Assembly: GCF_026262505.1 (NCBI RefSeq)
Contig: NC_067206.1
Span: 19,737,319-19,801,318, forward strand
Reading direction: 5' to 3'
DNA length: 64,000 nucleotides
Origin: Trichomonas vaginalis G3
Lineage: Eukaryota; Parabasalia; Trichomonadida; Trichomonadidae
The notes beneath the pieces were generated by a model. It was not told the origin of the DNA. It was given only the letters and a program-made list of their open reading frames with translations, and did no database searches. Both the position numbers and the translations under genes were made by a program. This document shows positions 49,083 to 61,200 of the stretch, piece after piece (the stretch's first letter is position 1; each line of letters begins with the position of its first letter).

Positions 49083-49329
49083 TATGTAGTATCAAACAGA
49101 ATATCTTATTGGAAAAATGAATTTAATTGTTAAAAACATACAAAACCTATATGCTCTACTGTAATTCCCTATATCTGCTTATTTAATGCTTTTCCTTAAT
49201 TTTGTCTTTCTCTTGAGAAGATTGCAATTTCAAATTCTGATATGAAATTTACATAAACAAAATGCATTGTTCTAGTGTTCAAAAATCTCTATTAATTAAT
49301 TTATTGTCAAATAGCAAAAAAGATTCTTG

Positions 49330-49848
49330 ATGTCAAATACGAATCCAAACTTCCAAAAGATCACCCAATTAAGAAATTATTTGGAGAAGAAGCGAAAGGA
49401 AAATATGGCACTAGTCCAGCAGCTAGAGCCATTCGAAAAATTCAGATTAACAGCATTAGAAATTATGGAAGACAGGGAAAACCAGCCAAGAACTACAATT
49501 GATATCAGACGTGATTTAGAAGATAAGACTTATATTGTTAATGAAGCATCAAAAAGGAAATCAAAAACAAAAAAGCAAAAATCCAGCAATTCACGAAAAT
49601 CTTCGCGTAGTGCCTCTGGTTCTTCATCTCGAATTGAATCTGAAGATAGTAAATCCATTCCTTCTTCTGATGCTTCAGATAATTATGCAAAACCATCTTT
49701 AAATTCAACAGAGAGCTCATCACGTGAATCAACCCCCATGCCAGATAAAACGATTCTATCACCTAAATCTAAATTACTTATTCAGACGTGTCCAGAAAGT
49801 ATTCGACTGAAATATCTTCAGTTACTGGCACAATTAGGCAAAAACTAA
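49330..49848 (+). CDS. Small Ser-rich protein (172 aa), function unknown
   Basis: The start is the ATG giving MSNTNPNFQKITQLRNYLEK; the frame extends one codon upstream without ATG. Residues 10-45 are helical and charged, 75-135 are Ser/Lys-rich (KSKTKKQKSSNSRKSSRSAS), and the C-terminus ends in a helix (SIRLKYLQLLAQLGKN). Intact. Possibly a phosphorylated adaptor. Confidence 0.65.
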   Translation: MSNTNPNFQKITQLRNYLEKKRKENMALVQQLEPFEKFRLTALEIMEDRENQPRTTIDIRRDLEDKTYIVNEASKRKSKTKKQKSSNSRKSSRSASGSSSRIESEDSKSIPSSDASDNYAKPSLNSTESSSRESTPMPDKTILSPKSKLLIQTCPESIRLKYLQLLAQLGKN

Positions 49849-50495
49849 TTAGTATATATTCATACTAGATGTATAAAATGCTTCTTTCGCCCTGTAATTC
49901 CTGAACTTCGGAAATCAGAACATAGTGGCATTCCGAGTGACTTACACAGGCATCATATCCCAGAGTAGCATAAAAAGGACAAAAATTTTATATTGTTAAT
50001 TCTAAGCAATGATATAATGAAAATAATTTTTTCACAAGCTCAGCAAAATAATTTAATTCAGCAGCGCCCCGAATTCAAAACAAATTAAACATCAAATTTG
50101 GAACTACTCATCTAGATTAGGTGTTTTCAGCTCGGCTGGTCCAATTTCTAGTGATGGATAGCAAAGTTTTTAAATAAACACAAAATGTCTTTTTCTCTAT
50201 TGTACTTTTTTCAAAAGATTTGCGAATAAAAGTAAAATTATGATAATAATTAAAATATATAGCTTTTGTATAAACGAATTACAGACAAGTTCTCCTTGTA
50301 TAGCATCTCAGCAAGTAAAAAATCTGCAAATAAGCCCATATACAAAATCATCTAGATAATTTTCGAAAATGGCATATGTTTCCGTTTTCACTTATAGAAT
50401 TCTAAAGAAAGATTCAAATAGATATAATTTTAAGATTTCATATACTATTCTTTCCGTCACCTCCAACAATATTAGGAAACTGAAAAAAAAATTAA
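49849..50495. other. Intergenic, no gene seen
   Basis: AT-rich spacer before the tRNA; no convincing coding frame or repeat. Confidence 0.6.
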
Positions 50496-50567
50496 TGCGC
50501 CACCCGGGAATCGAACCCGGATCATAGGTTTGGGAAACCCACATGCTAACCGCTACACCAATGGCGC
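50496..50567 (-). tRNA. tRNA-Gly (CCC)
   Basis: A 72-nt cloverleaf on the minus strand. The 5' end GCGCCAT pairs with GTGGCGC. The D-arm/A-box region reads TGGTGTAGCGGTTAGCAT, and the T-arm/B box GGGTTCGATTCCCGG. The anticodon loop TTCCCAA gives CCC. The discriminator is A. No intron, CCA not encoded. A short T-run follows about 8 bp past the 3' end, as expected for RNA polymerase III. Confidence 0.95.
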
Positions 50568-50956
50568 TTCACTGAAAATTTGGTTTTCAAGCCCTTATGA
50601 AAGTTTTATGTCAATTAATACATCATCCAATACCTCAAGTCACGATTAAATGCAATCATTTGTGTATCAGCTATGATTCATGAAATTTGAGTATTTCAGG
50701 AAGATATCCACGAAAATTTTTTCATCGTAATATATTTTGATTATCTACCACAAATTCGAATAACATGATTGAAACAAACACAAAGGTTACTCATCGAACA
50801 CTTATTTAAGGCCAGATTTGTTTAAATCTAATTCGATGATATTTTGAACAAAATCATGATTTATCTCTATTCAATATGAGTTATTAGTTTCAAAAAAAGT
50901 AGCAGTATATTAACAAACGATCATATTTTACATTAACAAATAAATAAATAGATATA
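50568..50956. other. Intergenic, no gene seen
   Basis: AT-rich spacer between the tRNA and the kinase 3' end; nothing further seen. Confidence 0.6.
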
Positions 50957-51977
50957 TTAAAGAGTCTCTTGGTTCAAAGGCCCCATGTGATTCAATCTGT
51001 CCATGAATGTGGCATTATAGGTGATAATTCTTGCTCGATTGACAAACTTTGGGTTAATCATTGTCTTATTCTTTGGAAGAACAGCGGTACTTATTACAAA
51101 TCCTGGTTTTATTTGTCTAACAAAGTTGTATCCTTCTGTAATCTTGTTTTTAAGATTTTCAAGAAGTTCTCCTGCTTCCATTCTTTCATCTGGATTTATT
51201 TTCACAGTTTGATCCACAAGCCATCCAATTATTCCATGTGCCTGATTTTCTATCTTGAGAGTTCTGTTTTTAACATCTTTCCAATACTGAGAATCGCTTT
51301 TATATTCAAATGGAAGATTTCTTGTAACAAAAATATGAGCTGTAACACCAAAAGACCACATATCTGCCTTTTCTCCATCGTAGCATCTATGCCTCATAAT
51401 TTCAGGAGCAATTAAAAGGTCTGTTCCGCAATAGGTTTTTAATTTTGGAGAATTCTCTCTGCAAAAACCGAAATCAATGCGTTTTGGATGAAAATTCTTA
51501 TCAAACATGATATTAGCTGGTTTTATGTCTCTGTGACTAATACCTCTAGCGTGTAAGTAACTCAAAGCTTCCAAGATTTCTGAAACAATTCTGATGTATT
51601 CCTGAGGTTTACACGTATATTCTTGGTTGATGAATGTCTGCATGTCTCCGTTTTCAAGAAATTCCATGATAATATAGATCAATTTTTCATCAAAGATTAT
51701 ATATATCAAACACTTTTGCAATATTTGGATGATTTAACCGAGAAAAGATTCGAAGCTCATTGTCAACGGAGCCTATCATATCTTGCTGTTCTGCAGTTTT
51801 TCGGCAAATAACTTTTAACGCATATTTCTCGTTTGTTTTCTCGTGGTGTGATAAGTAAACTGTAGAGAACGCGCCATTCCCTATTTCTGTGTCTATAATA
51901 TATTTGCCAATTTTAGTGCCTTCATGGAGATCCGTATCAAAGTCCATTTGATAATCTAAAAATTGAATACACAGCAT
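50957..51977 (-). pseudogene. Serine/threonine protein kinase (CAMK-like), one frameshift
   Basis: Kinase motifs in order: glycine loop IGNGAFSTVYL, lysine in ALKVI, catalytic loop HRDIKPANIM, DFG in RIDFGF, APE in IAPEI, and W.FGV in MWSFGVTAHIF. About 340 codons, the usual length for small Trichomonas kinases. The frame changes once near 51703-51712, inside a TA run between KVFDI and FDEKLIYIIMEF. All other motifs are intact, so the change is recent or a sequencing/assembly error. Confidence 0.88.
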
Positions 51978-54547
51978 TTTTTTCTGGATTTTAATAGGAA
52001 ATTTTGCTATATACTATATTTCTATTAGTTCATCATTAATGCTTATCTTCAGAAATTGTATCCTTTCAATTTTTAATCTTATTGTTTAAAGTCTTTTGAT
52101 ATACTTTGTTTTAAAAACTTATTAATTTAATTGAGAATTTACAATTTTTGGGAAGTTAAAATTTTAAACTTTAAAATATAATGCAATATGATAAATTGAG
52201 CAAGTTCACTTCGGGATTGTAAAAATTTGAGGGTTTCTTTGAATTTATTAACCAAATTTACAATAGCATTTTTTTACCGTGGCGCTGGTAGTAATTAATT
52301 ATTATTTCATCACCTTGTTTTGAAATTATATCGAATGGTAAGGAAGTCAATTTGGAAAATTGTTTTCACTTTAGGAGAATATAATTTTCCATTTGGAAAA
52401 TTTAAAAAGTGAGACGCGCAGGATTCGAACTTTTTTAAAAGTTGATTTAAATGAATTTTAGTGTGGAATATAAGGATAATATCATATTTAAAATAAGAAT
52501 ATACTAGTTTAGGTGGTATTATTTTTTTCGATAAATTTGAGAGTATGTACGTTTAGGGCATGAAAAGTGTCAATTCGCTCAGCGAAAGCTGAGCTAGCTT
52601 CGTTCTCGAAAGAATAAGGAAGGAGTGAAGGAGAATGATACAGAAGTTGACACATTCATATCATTTCAACAAATTTTGATCAAATTGAAATTCAATAAAA
52701 TTCAATTCAATTCATATCCTTCAGTCAGTACATTGATATCCTTCTGCATCACAATGATAACTCGGGCATCAATAGTTCTACAACTAACTCAGAAAAAAAG
52801 ATTATTACTTCCTGCTTACAGCTTTTAAAAAGTTTCGATGATAAAAATCACTCTACTCTCGTTTATCGACATATGGTGATAGTAGGTAAACATATTCTTA
52901 TCGATATTAATAAAAATATTTGTACGAAAATCTTATCCAATTAGAGAGTTATTCATAAAGTATATGATAATTATAATTACTTTATCTTTGTTTTATCTTT
53001 GAATAAACAATTTAATTTAAATTGCATAATATTTTTTGGTTGAAAGACAGGAAACTTAGTTGAGTTTGTATTATTTTTATCGTTTAATTCATCGTATCAG
53101 TGAGTGATCCAGATATTTAAGATATTTAGAAAAAAAATTATTAATTTGATTAACAAATTTTAATCAAAATAGCAAAAATCTATTTGATAGCTGTAAACAA
53201 ACAATAATTTTTATTTCAAGCAAAATCACTTATTTTCATCTAAACGTATAAAATTGTCAATTTTATGAAAATAAATTGAAAATCTCATGAAATGTAAAGG
53301 AGAGTAATATTTTCAATTTTCTTTTTTTTTTGTCTCAAATATTTTCTGTTGGGAATTTTCTTGTTATCAAAAAATAATTTTAATATTTGTTTATTTCATT
53401 ACATACAATAAAATTTTAAAAACTCTATTTCTTCTCAAGAAAATTTTTTCCTTCATATGAAGAAACATTTTGTTCTCCATTTGATACTGAGTCTAAATCT
53501 TGATTTTTGAATTTTCTTCTTTCCAAATTTCTTTTTTCCAAATTAGAAGTTTAATTCAAATTTTCAATAGTTTATATATTTTCTCAAACCGTCTTAGATT
53601 TTCTTACTTTTTAGGGATTTTCTCTCAAAATATACAAAAATAGTAATATCAATACATGTGTCTAATATACTTTAAAACCATCGTGGAAAATTCAAAAACG
53701 AAGAGTTCTTCTCTCCAAATTTTTTTCAAAATCAAAAAAATGAGATAAAAAAGTACGTTTGGAAAATTCATTTTTAGCATTTTAGGAATTTTCTCACTTT
53801 TCTTCCAAATTGACATCCTTACGAATGGTAACTTAGATCATTTGAAAAAATGAAGGACAACCAATTGTTTTAAATTTGTTTTATATGTTTATGATGAGTG
53901 ATATATAATCTACTGATATTAGATACAAGGGATTTTTATTCATAATTTAGATAATTATTAAACACTCATTTTGAATACAACTAGAATGAAAAGTTCTTCA
54001 CGGAGACTCGTGTGAAAGTATTTCAAATGCAAAAACTCGGGTACTAACAGATACCAATGTTGACTTTACGACACTTACCTCATTTTTATATTTGCGGAAA
54101 GTTTCCTAACCTTATGAGAAGAAATTCCCGCTCTGGGGTGCAAATCTTAAATTTTTGCCCCATAATGAGTAGTCCTCTCTATTACGCTGGATCACTTTCA
54201 ACAAATCTGAAGCTGATTGTAGACAAAAGTATCCCATGAGATGTTATATTCCACAGCTCGTCGAACATGTTATCCTCGTTATATATATAACTCTAGGAAA
54301 GGTACCTTCTCATGGGTAACAATTTGTACAATTATAGGTTGATTGAAAATAAATGTAACTATTTCAATTTATTTTAAGTGCCTACACAGGTCTATAAGAT
54401 CAAACGTTTTATAATTTATCATAGGAATTATTCTAAATTTTTATTTCACATTAAAAACAAAGCTTATAAATCGGATAAAACTTGAATGTAAGTAGACTAA
54501 AATATCAATGCTCAATGAACAATTATTTACATAAAATAAAAATAAAA
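51978..54547. other. Long AT-rich spacer, no gene seen
   Basis: 2.5 kb with no convincing coding frame. It contains a perfect stem with a GAAA loop (GCTCAGC-GAAA-GCTGAGC, 52577-52594), a tRNA-like fragment, and T/C-rich low-complexity sequence (53300-53830). A weakly protein-like stretch near 54100-54240 is not recognised. Confidence 0.5.
52409..52430 (-). ncRNA. tRNA 3'-end-like fragment
   Basis: On the minus strand GTTCGAATCCTGCGCGTCTC looks like the T-arm (B box) plus acceptor end of a tRNA. No other arms are present. It may be a tRNA relic or the end of a tRNA-derived repeat. Confidence 0.3.
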
Positions 54548-55018
54548 TTATGGCTTATAGATTTTGTTCCATGGCCTTTCGTAAACTCTATCGTCCACAA
54601 CAGGGCGATTCTTCCAATTAACAGTTGCAATGGTTTTGAGTTGCGGATAGCAAGAACAGTTCACATAAGGAGTTGGGTGGCAAATTTCTTCTTCTGGGCA
54701 TGTCGGATAATAAACTTGGCCAACAGTCTTCCATTCTGGATTTTGATCCTTGAAAAGCTTTTCATATCTTGGTACATGACGTCTAACGCAATCTTCCTTA
54801 TGTTCAGGAACAAAATTAGGTGAAGCACTATGATTCTGAATATAAATTTCATTTTCACGATATACTTGCTTTAAATGCATTAATTCTTCTCTTAATTGAT
54901 TTGATTTTTGAACGTCATATTCTTGTTCTTGAAGACTTTCTAATTCACTTCGGGCAGCTTTCATTTCTTCCATGAGGCGTTTGACCTTTTCCATTTTAGT
55001 TTCTGCATTTGTTTCCAT
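54548..55018 (-). CDS. Small coiled-coil protein (156 aa), function unknown
   Basis: Residues 5-65 form a heptad coiled coil (METNAETKMEKVKRLMEEMK). Residues 85-156 are Pro/Trp/Cys/Tyr-containing (HVPRYEKLFKDQNPEWKTVG, VNWKNRPVVDDRVYERPWNK), reminiscent of ciliary or microtubule inner proteins that carry repeated Pro/Trp anchors; this is inference. Intact, with a clear initiator 11 bp before the ATG. Confidence 0.75.
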   Translation of the reverse strand: METNAETKMEKVKRLMEEMKAARSELESLQEQEYDVQKSNQLREELMHLKQVYRENEIYIQNHSASPNFVPEHKEDCVRRHVPRYEKLFKDQNPEWKTVGQVYYPTCPEEEICHPTPYVNCSCYPQLKTIATVNWKNRPVVDDRVYERPWNKIYKP

Positions 55019-55563
55019 TTTGATATGAAAAGTGACATTTTATGCAAAAAATGAGCAGAAATTGAATTAAAAACGATTAAAAATAATTTGACATTTATTG
55101 AATCATAAATATAATTTAAAAATTTATATTCCAGGATATTGGTTAATATTATACAAGGGCTGAGAGTAAAAAGTGACACTCATATACGCTGGAAGCAAAT
55201 CTCACAAGAGCTCCGAGCGGCAATATCCCATAATCTGAATCAATGGTTCTTCATACACAATTTGAATCATTGAATAACATTCGATTTATTTCGTTTTTCT
55301 ACACTTGTTAGCAGTATTTCTTAATCCAAGAACGATGTAATTGTTCCAAATACCTTCTAGAGCAACAAACTCTATATTATATTAAACCAACAAACAAATA
55401 ATACTGTTAATTTATTATAAACGAGAGTTTGTACGAATACACTCGACTAAACTAACAAAAACATAATAAAATTATTGCGATTATTTTTTTAGAGATTAAA
55501 GATTAAATTGCGATTCCAAAACATAATGAAAATAGAAAATTTGGAATCATGATGAGTTGCTTT
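55019..55563. other. Intergenic, promoter only
   Basis: Besides the initiator, it has a second AAAAAGTGACAC string at about 55169 with no gene attached. No other feature seen. Confidence 0.55.
55030..55035 (-). promoter_or_regulatory. Initiator TCACTT before the coiled-coil gene
   Basis: Read on the minus strand: TGTCACTTTTCATATCAAA then ATG. TCACTT fits TCA(+1)YTW at the normal distance. The same TGTCACTTTT string occurs in the ends of three transposon families in this window. Confidence 0.6.
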
Positions 55564-57289
55564 TCAATTATTATCCTTTTTATTGATATTTGCTCCATGC
55601 GAAATAAGAAGTTCGACTGTTTTTTCTTTGCCACATTTCGCTGCATAAAAAAGAGCCCTTCGTCCATCATTATCTTTTTCATTTATATTTGCACCATGTG
55701 AAATAAGAAATTCGGTTGTATCTTTATTATAAAAATTTGCTGCAATATGAAGAACTGTTTTCCCATTTTTATCTTTTTCATTGATATTTGCACCATGTGA
55801 AATAAGAAATTCTGCTATTTCATTATTACAAAAACCTGTTGCATAAAAAAGGGGTTTTTCCATATTTATCTTTTTCATTTATATTTGCACCATGTGAAAT
55901 AAGAAATTTGATTATTTCTTTATTATTTTGATCTGCTGCATAATGAAGAGCAGTTTGTCCATAATAATCTTTCTCATTGATATTTGCACCATGTAAAATA
56001 AGAAGCTCTGCTGTTTCTATATATTTATTATATATTGCATAATGAAGAGCAGTTTTTCCATCATTATCTTTTTCATTTATATTTGCACCATGTGAAATAA
56101 GAAATTCTGCTATTTCATTATGATGCTTCGTTATTGCAAAAAAAAGAGGGGGTTTTCCATATTTATCTTTTTCATTTATATTTGCACCATGTGAAATTAG
56201 AAATTCGGTTGATTCTTCACTACCACATATTGCTGCATAAAATAGAGGGGTTCGTTCATCATCATCTTTCTCATTTATATTTGCACCATGTGAAATAAGA
56301 AACTCCACTGTATCTTTTCTATCATCTTCTACTGCAATATGAAGAACGGTTTTTCCTCCATATTTTTTTCCATTGATATTTGCACCATGTGAAAGAAAAT
56401 ATTCGTACAAGGACTGAATATCAAATGCCGTAGAATAAACAAAACATATATTAACATCATTAGTTTGATCGAAATAAACTAAAAATGCTTCAAGATTTTT
56501 GTATTTTTCGCAATAGAGTAAATCGATCTTTATATTGTATTCATTCATCAAGAACGTAACAAAATCAATATTGTGTGAAATAATTGCATACCACATGCAC
56601 GAATCATATGGTGTTTGATATTTCAAACATTCACTCATAATTTCAGGATTTCCTCCTAAAAATGAAAATTTTAGACAGCAATATGTTATTTCTGCGTTAA
56701 ATTTAGTTCTTAAGAATTTAAAACAATCAACTGCTCCGTGATAGCAACATAATTCAAGTAATGAATATTTTTCATCCCAATCTGGATATAAATCACACTG
56801 AAGTTTTTGATTTTCATCAAATCCTTTACTTTCAGTAAATGAGATGAATCTTTCTTTGTCATTATATGCAATTGCTTTGTAAATTGTATCTTGTGTATGA
56901 ATATCAAGAGTTTCATAGTTACGTATTGCGAAACGATCAGTTTTCAATAATTGAATTCCATATTTTTGATAAAACAGGTAATTTGAAATATTCGCAACAT
57001 TATTGACATCTTGTACATGATAATCATCATATATGAGCTTGGCAAGTTTTAAATATGACTTTGCATAACGATTATTATACGGAATGATATTTAAAATATC
57101 TTTAATGATCTTTTTGGGAAGGGATTTCTTTGAATTTGCCAACATTGTTTTGATCATAATGTAAATATTGTTTAATTCTTCTTCATTTTCCGTTTTTAAC
57201 TGATACAAAGCATTATATGTATCGATGTAGTATTCATGGATACTTCGTAATTCAATGAATTGATTTGGGTAAATGCCGTGATAAGACAT
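55564..57289 (-). pseudogene. Ankyrin/DUF3447 protein, one frameshift
   Basis: It starts MSYHGIYPNQFIELRSIHEY. The helical leader (YNALYQLKTENEEELNNIYI) and DUF3447-like region (SLLELCCYHGAVDCFKFLRT, FSFLGGNPEIMSECLKYQTP) are complete. About ten ankyrin repeats follow (LISHGANINEKD). The frame changes once near 55835-55855 in a run of A, C and T, after which three repeats continue to 55564. Otherwise whole; a sequencing error in the run is possible. Confidence 0.88.
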
Positions 57290-57611
57290 TTATAAAATTA
57301 ATGTTGGTAAATTTTCATAAAATTTATATGTTCTGAAAATTTTTGAAAACTGATTTTATCCAGATTCTTATTCATATACAGTCAAAGTTGTTCAATCAGA
57401 CTTTATGAGATATCCGCCTTAGTTTACAAAAATGCACGTTAATTAAACTCCGGCAAATGCCATGTAAAACTCTCAAAAATGTGATCCTTATGGTGAAAAA
57501 TTACCCACGTTATTGATAATTTCAAATAAAAACGAACAACAGTTCAATGTCCGTATTGAAATATGCATCATTATCCATATGGCTGGCTGAAAAATTACCC
57601 ACTTTATTGTA

Positions 57612-57860
57612 TTAAGACTGTTAATCAAGTCATAAAGTTTTAAATATGCTTTCATGTAACGATCCCTAAAATAAAGACATTTCCCCCACTTTTATTTAAC
57701 TTTCTTTAACTTTGATAAAAGTGCTTTCAACCTTGTCTTCTGTGAGTTGATATATACTTCTCATTACATCAATATAATCGTCATATATTCTAATTAAATC
57801 AGCTCCTGTTAATTCCTGTCTTGATCCATTGACATAACAATATTTTTTTTGGGATAAAAA
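57612..57860 (-). pseudogene. Fragment of an ankyrin/DUF3447 gene
   Basis: It closely matches the first part of the gene at 42334-43773 (QELTGADLIRIYDDYIDVMR, then STFIKVKES), including the sequence just before the start. A segment present in the intact gene is missing inside. It shows a partial segmental copy of that gene. Confidence 0.8.
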
Positions 57861-57904
57861 ATGTTTCAAAATTATATGAAGGATTATTATTTTCGTCTGG
57901 AAAA

Positions 57905-57950
57905 GTGACAAAATTATCATTTTCGTCAGACGAAAATGATAATTTTTTAT
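57905..57950. repeat. Short palindrome
   Basis: AAAATTATCATTTTCGTC is followed by its inverse. Part of the arm (AGACGAAAATGATAAT) recurs at 58236-58251. Confidence 0.7.
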
Positions 57951-58284
57951 TTTCAGGGTCATGCTAAAAAGATAAATTATTGAGATTGCAATGCAATGTT
58001 ACATACTTGAATTGCAATGCATCCATTAGGAAATTTTGGTGAAAATAAATTCAATAGTTTGAGTTTATGATTTTGACTTTGCTAAAAAAATTGACTGGAA
58101 AATCACAAAAATTGAAACAATTTGAAGTTGTAACTAGAATGATAACATGCATAAGTAGCTATTAAATAAAGTAGTGTATGGGTAGATTGCGCTTAAAGTA
58201 TTAGAAATAGAGTTATAGTTCAATAATTCAGATGCCAGACGAAAATGATAATGCCCCAAATTATATTAATATAAATAATACATT

Positions 58285-61200
58285 TTATGATGTTAGAAGT
58301 TTCTCGAGTGTTGCAATTGACCTTTTATCGATCAAAGACTCAGGAACAGGAGGATCTACAATAACAAATCGACCTCCGACGTCGACTTCTTCTTTAATGA
58401 ACTCAAACTGTGTTTCCACGTTTATTTTGACTGACAGAGAAAGAGAATAAACTTCTTGATCTTTTGATTTCTTCTTTGAGTTGACAATCTTCAAGAATCT
58501 CCTTCTGACCTTGAAGAACTCAACAAAAGACATGAATGGAGAGTACAATCCGAGAGTTGCGAAAATTATAATTAAAATCTTCCTCAAAAAGCTTAACAAA
58601 GCAGCAGAAGACTCAGAAACAACAACTTTCATGGGTATTGTGTAATCAATGTTGTTCACTGATATATTTACGTTCAAATCTAATTTTCTTTTCGGAATTC
58701 TCATCAAATTCACTCCAACAATGAACGGATATTGCATTCCTGGTCTTAGCAGTTCACAATTGAGGTCAGAAACTATGTAAGGATGATTTTTTAAGTTCGG
58801 ATTCGAAATTTTGTTTAATTTCAAAGAAATTTCTGTTTTTCCGAAGTTTCTTACATAGTAATATTGGAACCACATCCTTCCTATGTATCTTCTATCATCT
58901 GATCTGTTGAATTCAAGCGTAGAAATGACATTTCCTTTTTCATTAACTAAATCAAACTTTGGCTCAACGACTTCAGCGATGAAATGCAAGGATAAGGACT
59001 CAGTAGCATTGGAAGAAACAGGAAGATAGATATCTATGAATCCTTTCGTCTTTTTCATCAAATGAAAGTTAAATTGAGCACTTCCCATGCTTGGAACAAC
59101 AACTGTACCATCTGTTGTAATAGAAACATCATCAGGAAGGTCTGGAATCTCATTAAAAGTGAACTCAATTGGAAGATCAAGAATATTATTGATAGTTCTT
59201 GAGTAATTTGAGACAACATTAGCGGGGATGATGCCAAAATTGTAGTCTCTATCATGCATTCGCATCTTTTGCATGCTAAAACAAGTAGGAATCGAAATGA
59301 AAAAGTTATTCTTCAAATAAATGAACATATAGAGCTTGCAGAAGGAGAAGTTCATCATATCGAAGTCAAACTTGGATAAATCTTCGTAGAATGGACTGTC
59401 TTGGTCTAATAAATGAATAAAATTATTATAATTTTTGACAAAATTCGAATCTGCATCGAAAGAAAAGTTGGCAAGGAACTGCATATTGCCCATCATCACC
59501 TCTGGTTTGATAAATGGGTTCGCAGAGGAAACATTTACACATGGATGGAAAGAATCAACTCCAAAGATCTTTACGTACTTCGGATATGATATAGAGACAT
59601 ACATAGTACCTTCATAATGCCTACCAACTATGACGTTCTTGTCAAATTGACATTCTAACTCAAAATTTCCCGAAACAGGATTCCACAAAAAAGTGACACT
59701 AAATTGAGAGGATTCGCCGATAAAAGTTATCGTATCCTGTCTTGGTTTTGAAGACGATACTTGGTTAAATGTTACAAAGAAGTTAAATTTTGCTACTGAA
59801 AATTTTTTGCATACGAAATCTTGCCATTTGATCTTATTCAAGCTCATTACGTTTTTGTTCAACGAAATTCCTGGTGTACATTCGACTTTTCGGATCTTGA
59901 AATTATCTGGATTGTCATTGAACACGAAAAGTGAGTAGTTCGTCGATGTTCCGCACAAAACATTTCCTGAATAGAAATTCATCGTATTTGTACGGGTCGG
60001 ACCTAGGTGGTGTGACTCAAATATATAAACATTACCAGGAAAAACTATGATAGGAACCGTCAATGTCGTTGCATTCGTCTGAACAATCAATTTCGCGTGA
60101 ATCTTCTTATCAGTTGTAATTTTCGGCAGGTTTATTACAACATTTGGCGATTCGTCGTCAGGATCTACAAGGTTTACTAGCAAAGGCTTCACAGAAAACA
60201 AAGTTGAGTTTACATAAGCTTCCAGAATGAAAACTGGCTGCTTAAACATATTAATAAACCTAAAAGTATGTGTTTCTTGTGATGCCTTTGATATGAAAAT
60301 CTCTTCTTCGCTTGGTTTTAGATATCCATACAAAACACTCGCTTTTATAGGGATATCTATGGTCTGGGATACAGGAGGATTTATTCCTTCGTATGTTACA
60401 ACTAAGCTCGTGTCGAATTGGCCTTCCGTATCCCCAGTTATTTTCAATCTTCCGATAACTGTCTTACAATGCCTCGGAAATACGAGAGGGGGAGGCAGAC
60501 TCTCAAATTTTATGGTCGAGGACTCTTTGTAAAGTGAACTTGAGATTAATGCGAAATTTCCTGCGGTAGGATTGACCAAAACCACGTCTACGTACATTGT
60601 TTCGTTTGGTTTTGTCAAGAGAGGTACGGTTATGACTGGTTGGAGTGGCTGGAGGAACCTTTGTGACAATGAAATGAATAATGGAACTGTTGCCATGGAA
60701 AACTGGGTTTCCATGTGAACGAAAGTTAAATAATACCCTGGTTTGATATTATATTTGATGTCTAGGAAGACTCTGTTTATGTCATAATCAATTTGATCTA
60801 ATGAAAAGAGATTTCCATCGAAATTGACGCCTATCGATAGTTTCTTTTGTAATGACATTTTAAGTTGTGGTGGTATCTTCACGGAAAATGAACAGTTAGT
60901 GTTAGTCATATATCTTAAAGTATTTATGTGGAAATCCTTTGTTGCGTAGTGAGAACAATGTGTAACAGTGTATGGTATCTCTCCTTTATTGGTCGAAAAG
61001 AAGATCGGAGTTGAAAAACAACCTTCTTCTGAAGGAGTAAAATAAATTGTGGCATTTTTATGGGAAGAAGGGGCCACTGTTATTCCTTCCATCTTTGGAA
61101 CCAAGAAATCTCGTGATGCAGACCATACATCGTAGACAGTTAATGGATCTGAACCTGTATTTTGAATTTCAACCATAAAAGAGATAGATGAGAACATTGT

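Noticed and set aside
52409-52430. A second tRNA gene
   Set aside because: Only a T-arm and acceptor-like end are present; no anticodon arm or D-arm can be folded.
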